A DNA stretch of 64,000 nucleotides from Viridibacillus arenosi (GCF_001955655.1 NZ_MSPW01000010.1:1-64000); one strand, 5' to 3'. Counted from the first letter of the stretch, positions 24,036-33,066 are shown. The notes: generated by a model from the sequence alone, not told the origin. Made by a program: numbers and translations.

Positions 24036-24383
24036 TCAATATGAATCTTTTGAATCGGTTTTGAATCGGTTACCTGTATTTGAATAAACCATTGAAAAAA
24101 CAATAAGACCTATGATTAAAATAAGACCTATGATAAGTAGAAATTGAATTTTAAAATATTCACTTAATGCAATTAATAATATGCTAAAGCAAATGCCAAA
24201 CATTATTTTACTCATAAATTTACAAAGTTCTTCTTCTCTATATTTTTCTTTTTCGCTATCGGACATTGTATTATAACCAGCAAGCAGAAATGCTCCTTTT
24301 CCTTTTGACAAAACGATAGCGAATATTAAAAAAGGTACCAAAATTACTAAAATTGCACCAACCACATCGTACACCTCACTCAT
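24036..24383 (-). CDS. DUF3784 family membrane protein
   Basis: 115 residues. The conserved block KGAFLLAGYNTMSDSEKEKY followed by LCKFMSKIMFG is diagnostic for DUF3784; membrane segments lie at about 6-24, 59-73 and 78-97. Small DUF3784 proteins are widespread in Firmicutes, function unknown. The ribosome site is weak. Near the C-terminus a 10-base string (TTGAATCGGT) is directly repeated at 24050-24070, which may have lengthened the end. Single-gene unit between repeats. Confidence 0.85.
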   Translation of the reverse strand: MSEVYDVVGAILVILVPFLIFAIVLSKGKGAFLLAGYNTMSDSEKEKYREEELCKFMSKIMFGICFSILLIALSEYFKIQFLLIIGLILIIGLIVFSMVYSNTGNRFKTDSKDSY

Positions 24384-24445
24384 TGGCTAACTTTCTTATT
24401 TGGAATATTTTATCATATAAAATGATTCATTTCCTTATAAACTCT

Positions 24446-24552
24446 TATTAAACTAACCTGCCCCGTAGTTAAATAAAGAAAAAAGAGCTGCATATGCAAC
24501 TCAATGATCTTCAAGTAAAGCACCCGTTAGTTTAAGTGAAACACTTCACAAT
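24446..24552 (+). repeat. Array repeat, complete copy with tail
   Basis: CTGCCCCGTAGTT (one T lost), GAGCTGCATATGCAACTC, GCACCCGTTAGTT, TAAGTGAAACACTTCACAA. Confidence 0.88.
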
Positions 24553-24639
24553 ATTACAATTTAATAGGTGTTAACAGTCTTCGTGTGCTTGAAAATTATT
24601 AAGAACACGCAGACTGAGCGACATGTTTTGTTAGTATCT

Positions 24640-25482
24640 TCATTGCTGATAATATTCTGCGCCTTGGTTATCCACTAAAATACGCTCGCCTTTTCTCGTA
24701 AAGACGATGTCAAATCCATCTGCCGATAACCATAAAACTTTTCCATTATCTTTGTAGATAAGTCGAGGTTGTTGGAAATGTTTAAACACATTTTCCTTGC
24801 CAATCTCTTTTAAGTATAACTCGATGGCTGACTCTACTTTATTACGTGAACGAGAGCCACTCACAAGCAATTCTCCATCATCTATTGCCACAAACTGATT
24901 GTTATTATGACTATATCCACCGAAACCAAAAATGGCTTGCGCCTGCGCTACTTCAATATCAAAACGCTCGTATATATAAAAGGGTTGATCATAAACTGAT
25001 TCATATATTTTGCCATCAACAATTTGGTAATACGTAACAACTTCGTTCCATTTTTCTCCTTCTTTATTCATCACCATAAATTTCATCCAAATGATGCCGT
25101 CAAGCTCCCGTAGAAATTCTGCTTTCGAAAAATCCATATTTTCATACTTTTTAGATAGCTCATCCACAGTCCCACCATATGCCGGGGATGCTACTAGGTT
25201 TAGCGTTTCTGAATCCAGTGCATCAATTGCCTCGAAATACGTGTTAAAAAGTTCTCCATGGTCCCCAAGTGCATTTGTTGTGGCAGCACTTAAAATCCCT
25301 GATTGGGCTGACCATAATGTAATCGTAAGAAGCAATGCAGCGATTGAAACTATGCCTACCATTGCAAATATTGGAGTACGCGTCAACTTTTTTCTCGGTT
25401 TAGCCATTTTCCGTGCAAGGTCCTTCGTCATCCAGAACTCTTCGCCAATCACCTCATCAATACCCGTTTTCAATCGTTCCAT
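24640..25482 (-). CDS. Anti-sigma factor, single-pass membrane protein
   Basis: 280 residues from the ATG at 25482 (AAGGAGGACGGCTTTG upstream), overlapping the sigma gene by 26 bases. Residues 1-35 are cytosolic and basic, a membrane segment lies at about 38-60 (IFAMVGIVSIAALLLTITLW), and about 220 residues are outside. Position directly after an ECF sigma gene, coupling and topology make it the cognate anti-sigma factor. The outer part (AIFGFGGYSHNNNQFVAIDD, DNGKVLWLSADGFDIVFTRK) is not a domain I know and may sense an envelope signal. Confidence 0.75.
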   Translation of the reverse strand: MERLKTGIDEVIGEEFWMTKDLARKMAKPRKKLTRTPIFAMVGIVSIAALLLTITLWSAQSGILSAATTNALGDHGELFNTYFEAIDALDSETLNLVASPAYGGTVDELSKKYENMDFSKAEFLRELDGIIWMKFMVMNKEGEKWNEVVTYYQIVDGKIYESVYDQPFYIYERFDIEVAQAQAIFGFGGYSHNNNQFVAIDDGELLVSGSRSRNKVESAIELYLKEIGKENVFKHFQQPRLIYKDNGKVLWLSADGFDIVFTRKGERILVDNQGAEYYQQ

Positions 25483-25972
25483 CAAAGCCGTCCTCCTTAA
25501 GCACCAATTTAAGTTTTTTACGACCACGCGCAAGCCTTGTACGCACCGTAGCCGATGAACAATTTAGTAGCATACCAATTTCCTCTGACGAATAGTCTAA
25601 GTAATACGTAAGTACAATGACTTCACGGTATTTCAGCGGTAATGAAAGAACGGCTTGTGCGAGTAGACGATTTTCTGATTTCGTCACGATATCTTGCTCT
25701 GTCGATCGGCCAAATAAATGCTGAATTTTTTCGCCAATAGTCGTATTTTTATAATGCCAACTTCGCAAATAGTCGTAACTGCGATTGATCGTCATTCGAT
25801 ACAAATATGTACGATACGTGGCCTCTTCACGGAACAACGATTGCTTTTCAAATGCTTTTAGTAGCACATCTTGGACAATGTCTTCCGCAGCTTGCTTATT
25901 TTTCACATATGTATAAGCAAGTCTCAACAACTCATCACCATGATCATATATAAATTTTTCGAGTCGGGTCAT
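25457..25972 (-). CDS. ECF-type RNA polymerase sigma factor
   Basis: 171 residues from the ATG at 25972 with AAGGAG 7 bases upstream; the frame extends to 26029 but without a site. Region 2 is visible as LAYTYVKNKQAAEDIVQDVL and region 4 as LPLKYREVIVLTYYLDYSSE, with the HTH ending SSATVRTRLARGRKKLK. Related to SigV/SigX-like ECF factors. An ECF-type promoter (GAAAC, CGTC) lies 50 bases upstream, so it probably activates its own operon. With the anti-sigma gene it forms a self-contained envelope-stress switch inside the array. Confidence 0.93.
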   Translation of the reverse strand: MTRLEKFIYDHGDELLRLAYTYVKNKQAAEDIVQDVLLKAFEKQSLFREEATYRTYLYRMTINRSYDYLRSWHYKNTTIGEKIQHLFGRSTEQDIVTKSENRLLAQAVLSLPLKYREVIVLTYYLDYSSEEIGMLLNCSSATVRTRLARGRKKLKLVLKEDGFDGTIENGY

Positions 25973-26001
25973 AGGGCAACTCCTTTTATTATTAAATGTT
26001 A

Positions 26002-26028
26002 GACGGAGCAAGAGGAATTTCTGTTTCA
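26002..26028 (-). promoter_or_regulatory. ECF-type autoregulatory promoter
   Basis: Minus strand TGAAAC (26028-26023), 17 bases, CGTC (26005-26002). This is the TGAAAC/CGTC pattern of Bacillus ECF sigma factors and sits directly upstream of the sigma gene. Confidence 0.7.
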
Positions 26029-26291
26029 AAAATGAGTGAAAAGATCAAATGGGGTATACATCGGAGATGTGGCGATATGTGAGTATTACTAAATGTGGAA
26101 GATGTATCGTAATATATACAGTTTGATTCGAAATCTGCAATTCTACCTGTGATTCAATAACAGCTCATGTCATTTTAAATTATCTATTGGAGAATAACAT
26201 TATTTTTTCAATCCTTCTGACAAGTAATTATTTGAAATTCTCATAGAACTATTATTAGATATTTAATTTTTTTGCTCTTTCACTGATTTTT

Positions 26292-26327
26292 CTTAGAACT
26301 AAACTGCTCCGTTAGTTGAAGAAGAAG
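26292..26327 (+). repeat. Array repeat, short form (single box A)
   Basis: TTAGAACTAAACTGCTCCGTTAG then TTGAAGAAG. Apart from this box and two regulatory hairpins, 26030-26514 holds no gene I can support. Confidence 0.75.
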
Positions 26328-26446
26328 GCTCTGTTAAATTTCAATATTGATAACGTAGCTACAAACTTCTTTTCTACTCACTCATCCTCTGTTGACTCAC
26401 TTCTCCTCTACTTTTCATAAACGAGTAAAAAGAGAATGAAAAAGAA

Positions 26447-26468
26447 GGAATACTATTAAAAGTATTCC
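26447..26468 (-). terminator. Terminator of the PPC-repeat protein gene
   Basis: Minus strand GGAATACT/AGTATTCC stem followed by TTCTTTTTC, about 45 bases after the stop. Confidence 0.75.
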
Positions 26469-26514
26469 CTCTGCATAACAAATCTTTTAAGACACATATT
26501 TATTTAAATAAAAG

Positions 26515-27891
26515 CTATTTTACTCTGATTGTTCTACTTTTACTCTTGTTTCCGTATTTATCCTTCGCATATACCCGCACTACCGTGCCTTTCTTTTGCG
26601 CTTTGATTTTCACCGAATAATTCCCTTTACTACTAACAGATCCTCGTCCAATCTTCTTAACGCTGTTATAAACATAGATTGTCGTTCCCTTTGTACCTTT
26701 TCCTGTTACTTTTACCGATTTACTTGTTAGTTTATTTATAGTTGGAACAGAAGGAGCCGTTGCTCTATTCTTGTAAGTTGCCTTTAGTCTATAAGTAGCG
26801 CTTGTAATTCCACTCCCACCCCAGCCATAAGGATTAATCACTATATAATAAGTTCCTTTTTTGACCCGTGGAGAAAAAGTTATTTTTTTTCCCGCCCTTG
26901 CGGTGTAGGTACGAGCTACTTCAGTTCCATTGCTATCATACAGATATGCGGAAAATCCAGCCTTGGTATTATCCAAGGTAATACGTGCTTCTCCGTCCTT
27001 TTTTGTTGTGAATTTATAAACATCTCTATCAAGTGATGAAAAACTACTTGAGTTATAGTATTTATTTGAAATAATCGGCATAGATGTTTCAATCGTATCA
27101 TTCGTCTCAAAAGTTTTAGCATCTCTTGTGAAGGTAGAAGCAAACGTCGCTTTTAATCTATAACTAGCGCTCGTAGTTTGACACTCCTCGCAATAATCGT
27201 TAACCACTATATAATAGGTTCCTTTTTGAATGTCTGTAAGTAAACTTATTTCTCCTCCAGCACTACTCGTATAGGCACTAGTTACTTCTTTCCTGTTGCT
27301 ATCAAACAGAGTTACGTAGAAAGCTTCTGTCAAATTATCGAAGGTAATATATGCCTCCCCGTCCTTTTTTGTTGTAAATTGATAGACATCCCTATCTGTT
27401 GAAGAGATGTCGGATGTATACATTTTCCCTGATTTAATCGGCATAGATGTTTCAAGTGTATCATTCGGCTCAAAAGTTTTAGCATCTCTTTTAACAGTGG
27501 ACGCCGCATATGTCGCTTTGAGTCTATAACTACCACTGGTGTCTCCATTTGCACTCCAGTGATAAGGTTGAAGTTCTACAGAATAAGTTCCTTTTTTTAG
27601 GTATTCAAGAAAACCAATATTTAATCCAGCCGTACTAGTATAGGTACTAGTTACTTCTTTCCCGTTGCTGTCATACAGATATGCGTAAAATCCACTCGTT
27701 GTATTATCTAAGATAATACGTGCCTCCCCGTCCTTATCCATTGTGAATCGATAGATATCTTTATCATTACTTGAACTTATCTTCCCTTGGACAGGGAGAC
27801 CTGACGATATATTGTTTTCTTCTGCAAAAGTTACCTGACTAAAGACCACTGATAACAAAAAAACAAAAAAAACTGACTGTAAAATACGCAC
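26515..27891 (-). CDS. Secreted protein with three PPC-type domains and a C-terminal Ig-like domain
   Basis: 458 residues starting with GTG at 27891, 9 bases after GAGGAGG; the reading frame to 27936 is not used. Signal peptide RILQSVFFVFLLSVVFSQ then VTFA before EENN. Three tandem repeats of about 110-120 residues follow, each with NDT(L/I)ETSMPI, DRDVYKFTTKKDGEA, AYLYDSNG(K/T)EV and KKGTYYIVI, the pattern of bacterial pre-peptidase C-terminal (PPC) beta-sandwiches. The last 75 residues (VPTINKLTSKSVKVTGKGTK) are a Big-type Ig domain, basic at the end. No catalytic domain, so probably a cell-surface or matrix-binding protein. Confidence 0.85.
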   Translation of the reverse strand: MRILQSVFFVFLLSVVFSQVTFAEENNISSGLPVQGKISSSNDKDIYRFTMDKDGEARIILDNTTSGFYAYLYDSNGKEVTSTYTSTAGLNIGFLEYLKKGTYSVELQPYHWSANGDTSGSYRLKATYAASTVKRDAKTFEPNDTLETSMPIKSGKMYTSDISSTDRDVYQFTTKKDGEAYITFDNLTEAFYVTLFDSNRKEVTSAYTSSAGGEISLLTDIQKGTYYIVVNDYCEECQTTSASYRLKATFASTFTRDAKTFETNDTIETSMPIISNKYYNSSSFSSLDRDVYKFTTKKDGEARITLDNTKAGFSAYLYDSNGTEVARTYTARAGKKITFSPRVKKGTYYIVINPYGWGGSGITSATYRLKATYKNRATAPSVPTINKLTSKSVKVTGKGTKGTTIYVYNSVKKIGRGSVSSKGNYSVKIKAQKKGTVVRVYAKDKYGNKSKSRTIRVK

Positions 27892-28100
27892 GATTGATAA
27901 TTCCTCCTCTTTGTCTACTCTTCCAAAGTAAACCATTACATAATTATACTATTATCCCATAAAAGCATACACCTGCAAAAAATTCACTTCAACACTTCAT
28001 GATTTGTTTTTACTTATTCCCATTCCTTTTAAAAATCATTTCATTTTTTCGCCCTCTAAAGGTAAATTATTAATTATTCTTATATCAAGGCAAGAAGAAT

Positions 28101-28127
28101 GGGGAACCTCAACAAATCAGGTTCCCC
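28101..28127. terminator. Hairpin terminator in a gene-free stretch
   Basis: GGGGAACCT/AGGTTCCCC, 9-bp perfect stem followed by TAATTATTTT on the plus strand. No gene ends here; 27950-28314 otherwise contains only the partial repeat at 28166. Confidence 0.6.
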
Positions 28128-28165
28128 TAATTATTTTAAAAAAACAACATTGAAATTTAACAGAG

Positions 28166-28233
28166 CCAAGAAGAAAAAAGAGTTGTCTGAACAGCTCATA
28201 GATTTTCTACTAAAGCACCCGTTAGTTGAACAA
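28166..28233 (+). repeat. Array repeat, partial copy (hairpin and box B only)
   Basis: AAGAAGAAAAAAGAGTTGTC with ACAGCTC, then CTAAAGCACCCGTTAGTTG. Box A has been replaced by unrelated sequence. Confidence 0.75.
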
Positions 28234-28314
28234 GAAAAACACTTCTTACTAAAGAATGTCACCTACTTATGTTACGATTCGCCGTGAAGTAGCGGCAAAA
28301 TGCCATAATGCAAT

Positions 28315-29245
28315 TTAGTATTCTACTAAGACCTTTAAAGGATTGATTTTTCCTTCAGCTATGTCCTCAAAACAGCTAATCAGTTCCTCTTTTTTTATTT
28401 TTTTCTCGAATATTTTATTTAATTTAGTATCATTTCGTACTTCATTAATAAACCATTCGGAATGCTTCTTATAATCCCAACCGTCACTTGAACCAACAAT
28501 TTTTAGTTCTTTCTCATAAAATTCAGGTTGTAATTCAAACCTCTCTTTATTCCCATCTGAAAGAATACATATACTGCCTTCTTTCGTTAGTGATTTCTGT
28601 AATATATTAAATGCATCATTATGTCCTGAACACTCTAATCCATAATCATAATGATTTATTGGGCATGCAGATCCATAATTAAACACAGTCTGCCCCCAGC
28701 AGCTTAGCCAATTTCCCTCTTGAGGTATTCGGTTCTATTACATCCACATGTTGAACTTTTACTTTTTGTTTTAAGAAATATAGAGTTAAAAGTCCTATTG
28801 TCCCCATCCCACTTACTATTACTCTATCTGACTCTTTAGGTTTGAGTTTCAGGACACCCTTTGACGAGTCACAGGATAAAATAGTGAGTAATGCGTAAGA
28901 ATAGTGAATGTCTTTAGGAACTGGAATAGCTTTATATTCTTTAATTACTCCAAAATCCTTGTGCCCATAAAATGCTACTACCCTGTCTCCAAGATTTAAT
29001 GATTTAACATTATCACCTATCTTAATAATTTCACCATAGCTTTCATACCCAGTCTCTTTCGGATAAATAGGAGATTTATCAGTAAAATCACTTTCCATAT
29101 ATTGTGGCAGTTCTGCCCCAATACTAATTGCACCCGCAATAGTTTTTATTAGGATTTCATCTTTTTCAAGAGGGGATAAATTATTTTGTATCCATTTCAG
29201 CTTTCTTTTTCCATACAACACCAGTGAATTTTGTTCTTGTTTCAT
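28315..29245 (-). pseudogene. Zinc-type medium-chain dehydrogenase, frameshifted
   Basis: Two frames together give one MDR-family dehydrogenase of about 310 residues. The first part (MKQEQNSLVLYGKRKLKWIQ to KLLGADCV) holds the catalytic domain and the Rossmann start (VIVSGMGTIGLLTLYF); it stops at 28679. The second part (28686 down to 28315) continues VFNYGSACPINHYDYGLECS to the C-terminus. At about 28685 one extra base breaks the frame: removing a T from GACTGTGTTTAAT restores GADVFNY. It is a clean single-base lesion, so recent inactivation or a sequencing error are both possible. Confidence 0.8.
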
Positions 29246-29272
29246 TATTTTACCTTCTTTCAAGAAATTCTT

Positions 29273-29304
29273 ATTGAACTAATCTGCCCCTATAGTTGAA
29301 TAAG
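29273..29304 (+). repeat. Array repeat, short form (single box A)
   Basis: TTGAACTAATCTGCCCCTATAG followed by TTGAATAAG. Confidence 0.75.
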
Positions 29305-29399
29305 CTCCTGTAAATAAAATACCATAAAAATGTAAAAAACCTTATTTTATTTAGAAAGCAACAAACCTTACGAAATAGCCTTTTATCTATTCCTCTTCT

Positions 29400-29600
29400 T
29401 CAACTAAACTGCCCCGTTAGTTTAAGTACATTCTTTCACAATCTCAATATTGATAGTAACAAAAATTCCCAATATAAAATCAAGCTTTTTTACAAATCTA
29501 CACTATATTCAGGTTCAACTCGAGCGAAAACCGCTTTATCTTCATTTATTCCTTCTTATTTGCTCGATTTTCAGTCGTTTTTGCGTTAATCCTTCTTTCC
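29400..29600. repeat. Copy of the 201-bp segment at 1051-1251
   Basis: Starts with the short-form repeat (CTGCCCCGTTAGTTTAAGTA with the CACAA tail) and matches 1051-1251 with three mismatches by eye. Homology ends where the recombinase-like remnant begins. Confidence 0.88.
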
Positions 29601-29762
29601 ATAACTTTAGGAGGAAATAAAAAACAACCATATCCCTTGTTATATAAAGGTTTAGGTTGTTTTAATAAAGATGGTTATTTCGTTAATTACGATATTATGC
29701 GTTCTCTTGGGCATGAGCATTTGAAAACTACAGAAAAAACAAGTCTTAGAGAAATGAACTAA
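29601..29762 (+). pseudogene. Possible tyrosine recombinase C-terminal remnant
   Basis: An open frame without a proper start ends NYDIMRSLGHEHLKTTEKTS followed by LREMN and TAA at 29760-29762. LGHxxxxTT is the conserved His box near the C-terminus of tyrosine recombinases; the nucleophilic Tyr would be expected where EKT stands and is not present. The upstream part (KKQPYPLLYKGLGCFNKDGY) is not diagnostic. At most a decayed fragment of an integrase; chance similarity cannot be excluded. Confidence 0.35.
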
Positions 29763-29895
29763 GGTAAGCATCGAAACATTTTTCTAAACATCGTAACTTA
29801 ATTTCAAATCAACAATTATGGAAACTAAAACAACACAACTAACAACCATAATAAATTTTCCATCTATAAACAATGTTGGTGTAATGGATAATTTG

Positions 29896-30867
29896 TTATT
29901 TATAGTTTTCAAGATAATTCCCTTTTTCAAAAATTTCTTTAGAACTTAGGGCAGTCCATTCTTCTGGTGTTACATTAGGGTTCAAATCAAGATATGATTT
30001 AACCATTTTATATCCTTCACTGTAACCATAATATAACGGAAGGCCATTTCCTCCAAGAATAATTTCAAGTGCCCGATTCAAGTCATACTTTTCGAGATCT
30101 AATGCAACTTTTGACCAATAAACTTTGTTGTAAGTTAAATCAACTGGAGATAAAACAATTTCAGGATAAACTGATTTTTCAAACTTAACCGCTTTTCCTT
30201 CAAATATTAGAGTATCCAATACAGAAAAAGGTACTTCTTTACGTAGGTACTTCTCAGTCCAAACACTATGATGATATTCGTGAGCTACTCCAGCCCTTAA
30301 AACAGCATCATTAAAATATTTATCGTATAGGACTATTATTTTACCTGCCCCTACGGTTATCATAGATGCATTTACATTTGTGGAAGGAAAAACACATACA
30401 GTTGTTTCATTTTCAGATGTGATAAGATCAGAAGATTTTAAAAGAGCTTCTTTTATAATATTTTCTGTTTCTTCCCTGTCAATTTTTTCGCTTAATTTTT
30501 GATTTTCTGTTAAACGATCAGGAGCTACATTTAGAACTGGATCAGCCATATGAAGATATTCACCATTCTCAAAACAATCACTATATACTTGTTTAATTAC
30601 CTCTTCATTATAAATTTCCAATTGTGAATGTTTTGGGTTACTTTCAACCTTATCTTTATAGTTTTGATAAAGTTCATAGGCATTGACGATTTTATACTTT
30701 TGATTTGTTTGAGGGTGTTCGAATGATAAAACTATACTATCAATATCTTGTTTTTCATTAGAATCGGCGAGTTCGCTTTTAGATTTTTCTGATTGTGTAC
30801 AGGAAGCAAGCGTTAGAAATGTCATTATTAGTACTAATACCGCAACTATTTTTAGATATTTCACCAA
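29896..30867 (-). CDS. DUF2268-type lipoprotein, predicted zinc metalloprotease
   Basis: 323 residues. Lipoprotein signal peptide with lipobox LTLASC, Cys23 becoming the lipidated N-terminus, so it is anchored outside the membrane. The central AGVAHEYHHSVW supplies an HExxH zinc motif as in the DUF2268 family, and LIFEGKAVKFEK downstream can provide a third ligand. The N-terminal linker is charged (SEKSKSELADSNEKQD). Starts with TTG or the next GTG; site AAGGG is distant, so the start is unsure. Substrate unknown. Confidence 0.82.
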   Translation of the reverse strand: MVKYLKIVAVLVLIMTFLTLASCTQSEKSKSELADSNEKQDIDSIVLSFEHPQTNQKYKIVNAYELYQNYKDKVESNPKHSQLEIYNEEVIKQVYSDCFENGEYLHMADPVLNVAPDRLTENQKLSEKIDREETENIIKEALLKSSDLITSENETTVCVFPSTNVNASMITVGAGKIIVLYDKYFNDAVLRAGVAHEYHHSVWTEKYLRKEVPFSVLDTLIFEGKAVKFEKSVYPEIVLSPVDLTYNKVYWSKVALDLEKYDLNRALEIILGGNGLPLYYGYSEGYKMVKSYLDLNPNVTPEEWTALSSKEIFEKGNYLENYK

Positions 30868-31004
30868 TAAAACCGACCCTTCCGTAAAACAAATTTATGA
30901 AAATTTCGACTATTCTATAAATAAATTTTACCATATTTTAGTTGGTGTTTATGGATTTGAAATAAAATTTGATTAGAAATTTCGTATGATCCTCATTTTT
31001 AGTC

Positions 31005-31050
31005 AAAAAAAGAATCCATTTTGAAAAATGATTGATCAGAAAGGATTCTT
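31005..31050 (-). terminator. Terminator downstream of the DinB gene
   Basis: Minus strand AAGAATCC/GGATTCTT with a 25-base loop and a following run of T residues. Confidence 0.55.
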
Positions 31051-31109
31051 CAACTATAAATGATGATTCGATTATATAAAAAGAGTGATTATTTTAAATC
31101 TCCTTATGC

Positions 31110-31133
31110 CACTAATACCGCCGTTAGTTCAAT
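31110..31133 (+). repeat. Array repeat, degenerate single box
   Basis: CACTAATACCGCCGTTAGTT keeps the right arm GTTAGTT only. Confidence 0.5.
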
Positions 31134-31165
31134 AACTATAAAATATCTCACTTTTTCTTTTTGCT

Positions 31166-31636
31166 CTAATTCCAGCTCTTTTGTATCTTCCGAATATAAA
31201 CAATTTGACCGATATGATATGCATTATGTGTCGTTACATTCCCCAATACTTGCCACCAATTAGCATCAAAGTACCCTTGAACATCGCTTTCTAGTTGTTC
31301 TTCAGTTAATATTTCTTGCCAATGTAAAAGAACTTCTAAAAGTTGTTTTTGAAGTTCATTGAATGTTTTATTTTTTGAAATGGTGAACGTACTGTCATTA
31401 CTCCCTACTGCCGGAACTGCAATAATACTAGCTTCTTTATACCTTGTTTGCCACGTTTCATTCCAATAAAGCAAATGCTGTACAATTTCGGCAATACTAT
31501 TACTTTCTTCACTCACCTTCCAAAAAGCTTCTTCATCTGTCAAATTTTTAACAGATTCTGAAAATGGTACATACCAACTTGGATCGTTTGCATTAGCTAA
31601 CAACTGATCAGACAAAACATCTTTTGGGTGAAACAT
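31166..31636 (-). CDS. DinB family protein
   Basis: 156 residues, start at the ATG at 31636 (AAGGAG 10 bases upstream). Four-helix DinB fold with the three metal histidines plausible in IVQHLLYWNETW and TTHNAYHIGQIVYIRK. DinB-like proteins include thiol-dependent transferases (bacillithiol S-transferases) acting on toxic electrophiles; this member is unassigned. Single-gene cassette. Confidence 0.88.
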   Translation of the reverse strand: MFHPKDVLSDQLLANANDPSWYVPFSESVKNLTDEEAFWKVSEESNSIAEIVQHLLYWNETWQTRYKEASIIAVPAVGSNDSTFTISKNKTFNELQKQLLEVLLHWQEILTEEQLESDVQGYFDANWWQVLGNVTTHNAYHIGQIVYIRKIQKSWN

Positions 31637-31890
31637 ACCTTCCACACTCCTTCTTAAGATTTATCAGAATTTAAATGACTTTATTTATTGTTAATCATTC
31701 TCTTTGATATGGTTATTTCCCTCTTTTTTTACTCTTTCTACTATTAAACTGCTAATAGATACTGGATCGTACTTACGTAGAAAGTGACAATATCGTCACT
31801 TCTTTGTTTAATTTGTAACCCTAATCGAAGGCTACTACTTTTTATTTCTTGTAAAATGTACGAAAGAAGAAAATAAGGAGGAATTCTACG

Positions 31891-32244
31891 ATGAAAGCAT
31901 TAAAGATAGCAATTGGAACCCTGGTTGTTGCAGTTATAATAATATTGCTTATGTCTCTTTTGGTTAAGAACGAGCTTGCAGACATGTTAAACCCTTTTAT
32001 TCATCAAAAGGATGTTTTTGTAAAGATTGATCAAACTGGAAAAAAGATTGATCAAAAAACATACGAGTATGCCCTAGACGGAATTAATGAAGATGGCAAA
32101 AAAATAAAGATTACTTTCACTGCCGGTAAACAATTACGTGAGGGGGCATACTTAAAAGTTGATACAAAGAGAACTTATGTGAAATCTTGGGAAGAAGTGA
32201 AGTTGAATGATATTCCCTCCGTTGTCCGAGATAAGCTCAAATAA
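31891..32244 (+). CDS. yxeA: YxeA family protein (DUF1093)
   Basis: 117 residues. N-terminal membrane anchor or signal (about 6-26), then the DUF1093 OB-like domain with QKTYEYALDGINEDGKKIKI and LKVDTKRTYVKSWEEVKLND. TAAGGAGGAATTC precedes the ATG. YxeA-like proteins are small secreted or membrane-bound proteins of unknown function in Bacillus. Plus-strand, against the main polarity of the array. Confidence 0.85.
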   Translation: MKALKIAIGTLVVAVIIILLMSLLVKNELADMLNPFIHQKDVFVKIDQTGKKIDQKTYEYALDGINEDGKKIKITFTAGKQLREGAYLKVDTKRTYVKSWEEVKLNDIPSVVRDKLK

Positions 32245-32347
32245 GACTTAAAGGAAATTGGTCTTAGTGTAAAGTATTTTGCATTATTTTTTATAGGGAC
32301 GTACTATGTGCGAAAAGCGAAGAGACTTACTGTGTTTCAATGAAATT

Positions 32348-32380
32348 TATTCAACTAACCTGTCCCGTTAGTTGAATAAC
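32348..32380 (+). repeat. Array repeat, short form (single box A)
   Basis: TTCAACTAACCTGTCCCGTTAG followed by TTGAATAAC. Confidence 0.78.
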
Positions 32381-32455
32381 AACAAACTTTTTAGAAAGCA
32401 GCATTAAAATATCAAAAATTACTCCAGATGTCTCCTCAAAATTACCCCCAAGAAA

Positions 32456-32914
32456 TTAAAGAGTTTTATACATATTAATACCAGCTATTTGGAAACCTAT
32501 TGTTTCATATAACTTAATTGCCTTACGATTTGTTCCAAAGACGTGTAATTTAAAATACAATATTTCTTTCAATGATAAATATTCTTCAATTTCTTCCATA
32601 ACCTTTGTACCTATGCCTTTTGAACGGCATTCATCAAATATATAAATCTCATATAAAAATGCACTTTTTTTGGTTTCATCTATCTTTAGCCAAACGTAAC
32701 CATATCGCTCATTTTCATTCACAATATTATAAAATTCATGTTGATCTGTAAGAAATCCATTTGGCAAATACCCTTGCAGCTGTTTCTTTGCTCGTACTGC
32801 AGCTGGTTCTATAACTTCAAACGTATGTTCAGCTAAAGTTTCTGCGAATCGCTTTTCTTTATCTAAAATATATTCGTTAAACTCATTTCCATTCATATTC
32901 TTTAAATACTGCAT
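32456..32914 (-). CDS. GNAT family N-acetyltransferase
   Basis: 152 residues. Motif A region FLYEIYIFDECRSKGIGTKV and motif B FGTNRKAIKLYETIGFQIAG are clear; the first 60 residues carry a preceding helix EFNEYILDKEKRFAETLAEH. ATG with GGGGG upstream. Substrate unknown. Confidence 0.88.
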   Translation of the reverse strand: MQYLKNMNGNEFNEYILDKEKRFAETLAEHTFEVIEPAAVRAKKQLQGYLPNGFLTDQHEFYNIVNENERYGYVWLKIDETKKSAFLYEIYIFDECRSKGIGTKVMEEIEEYLSLKEILYFKLHVFGTNRKAIKLYETIGFQIAGINMYKTL

Positions 32915-33066
32915 ATTGTCCCCCTATTGAAAATACTCCTTAACCTTTAGCAGCCTTTTGGTCATTGACTATAGTACCTTATAATTCAAAAACGAATTCT
33001 TTAGTACAATTAATTCAACATATAGGAGTATAGTAGAATGATTTTATTATTGTTTCCTATACTAAA

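Noticed and set aside
28099-28287. Plus-strand frame of 62 codons
   Set aside because: It starts inside a terminator hairpin and continues through the partial array repeat.
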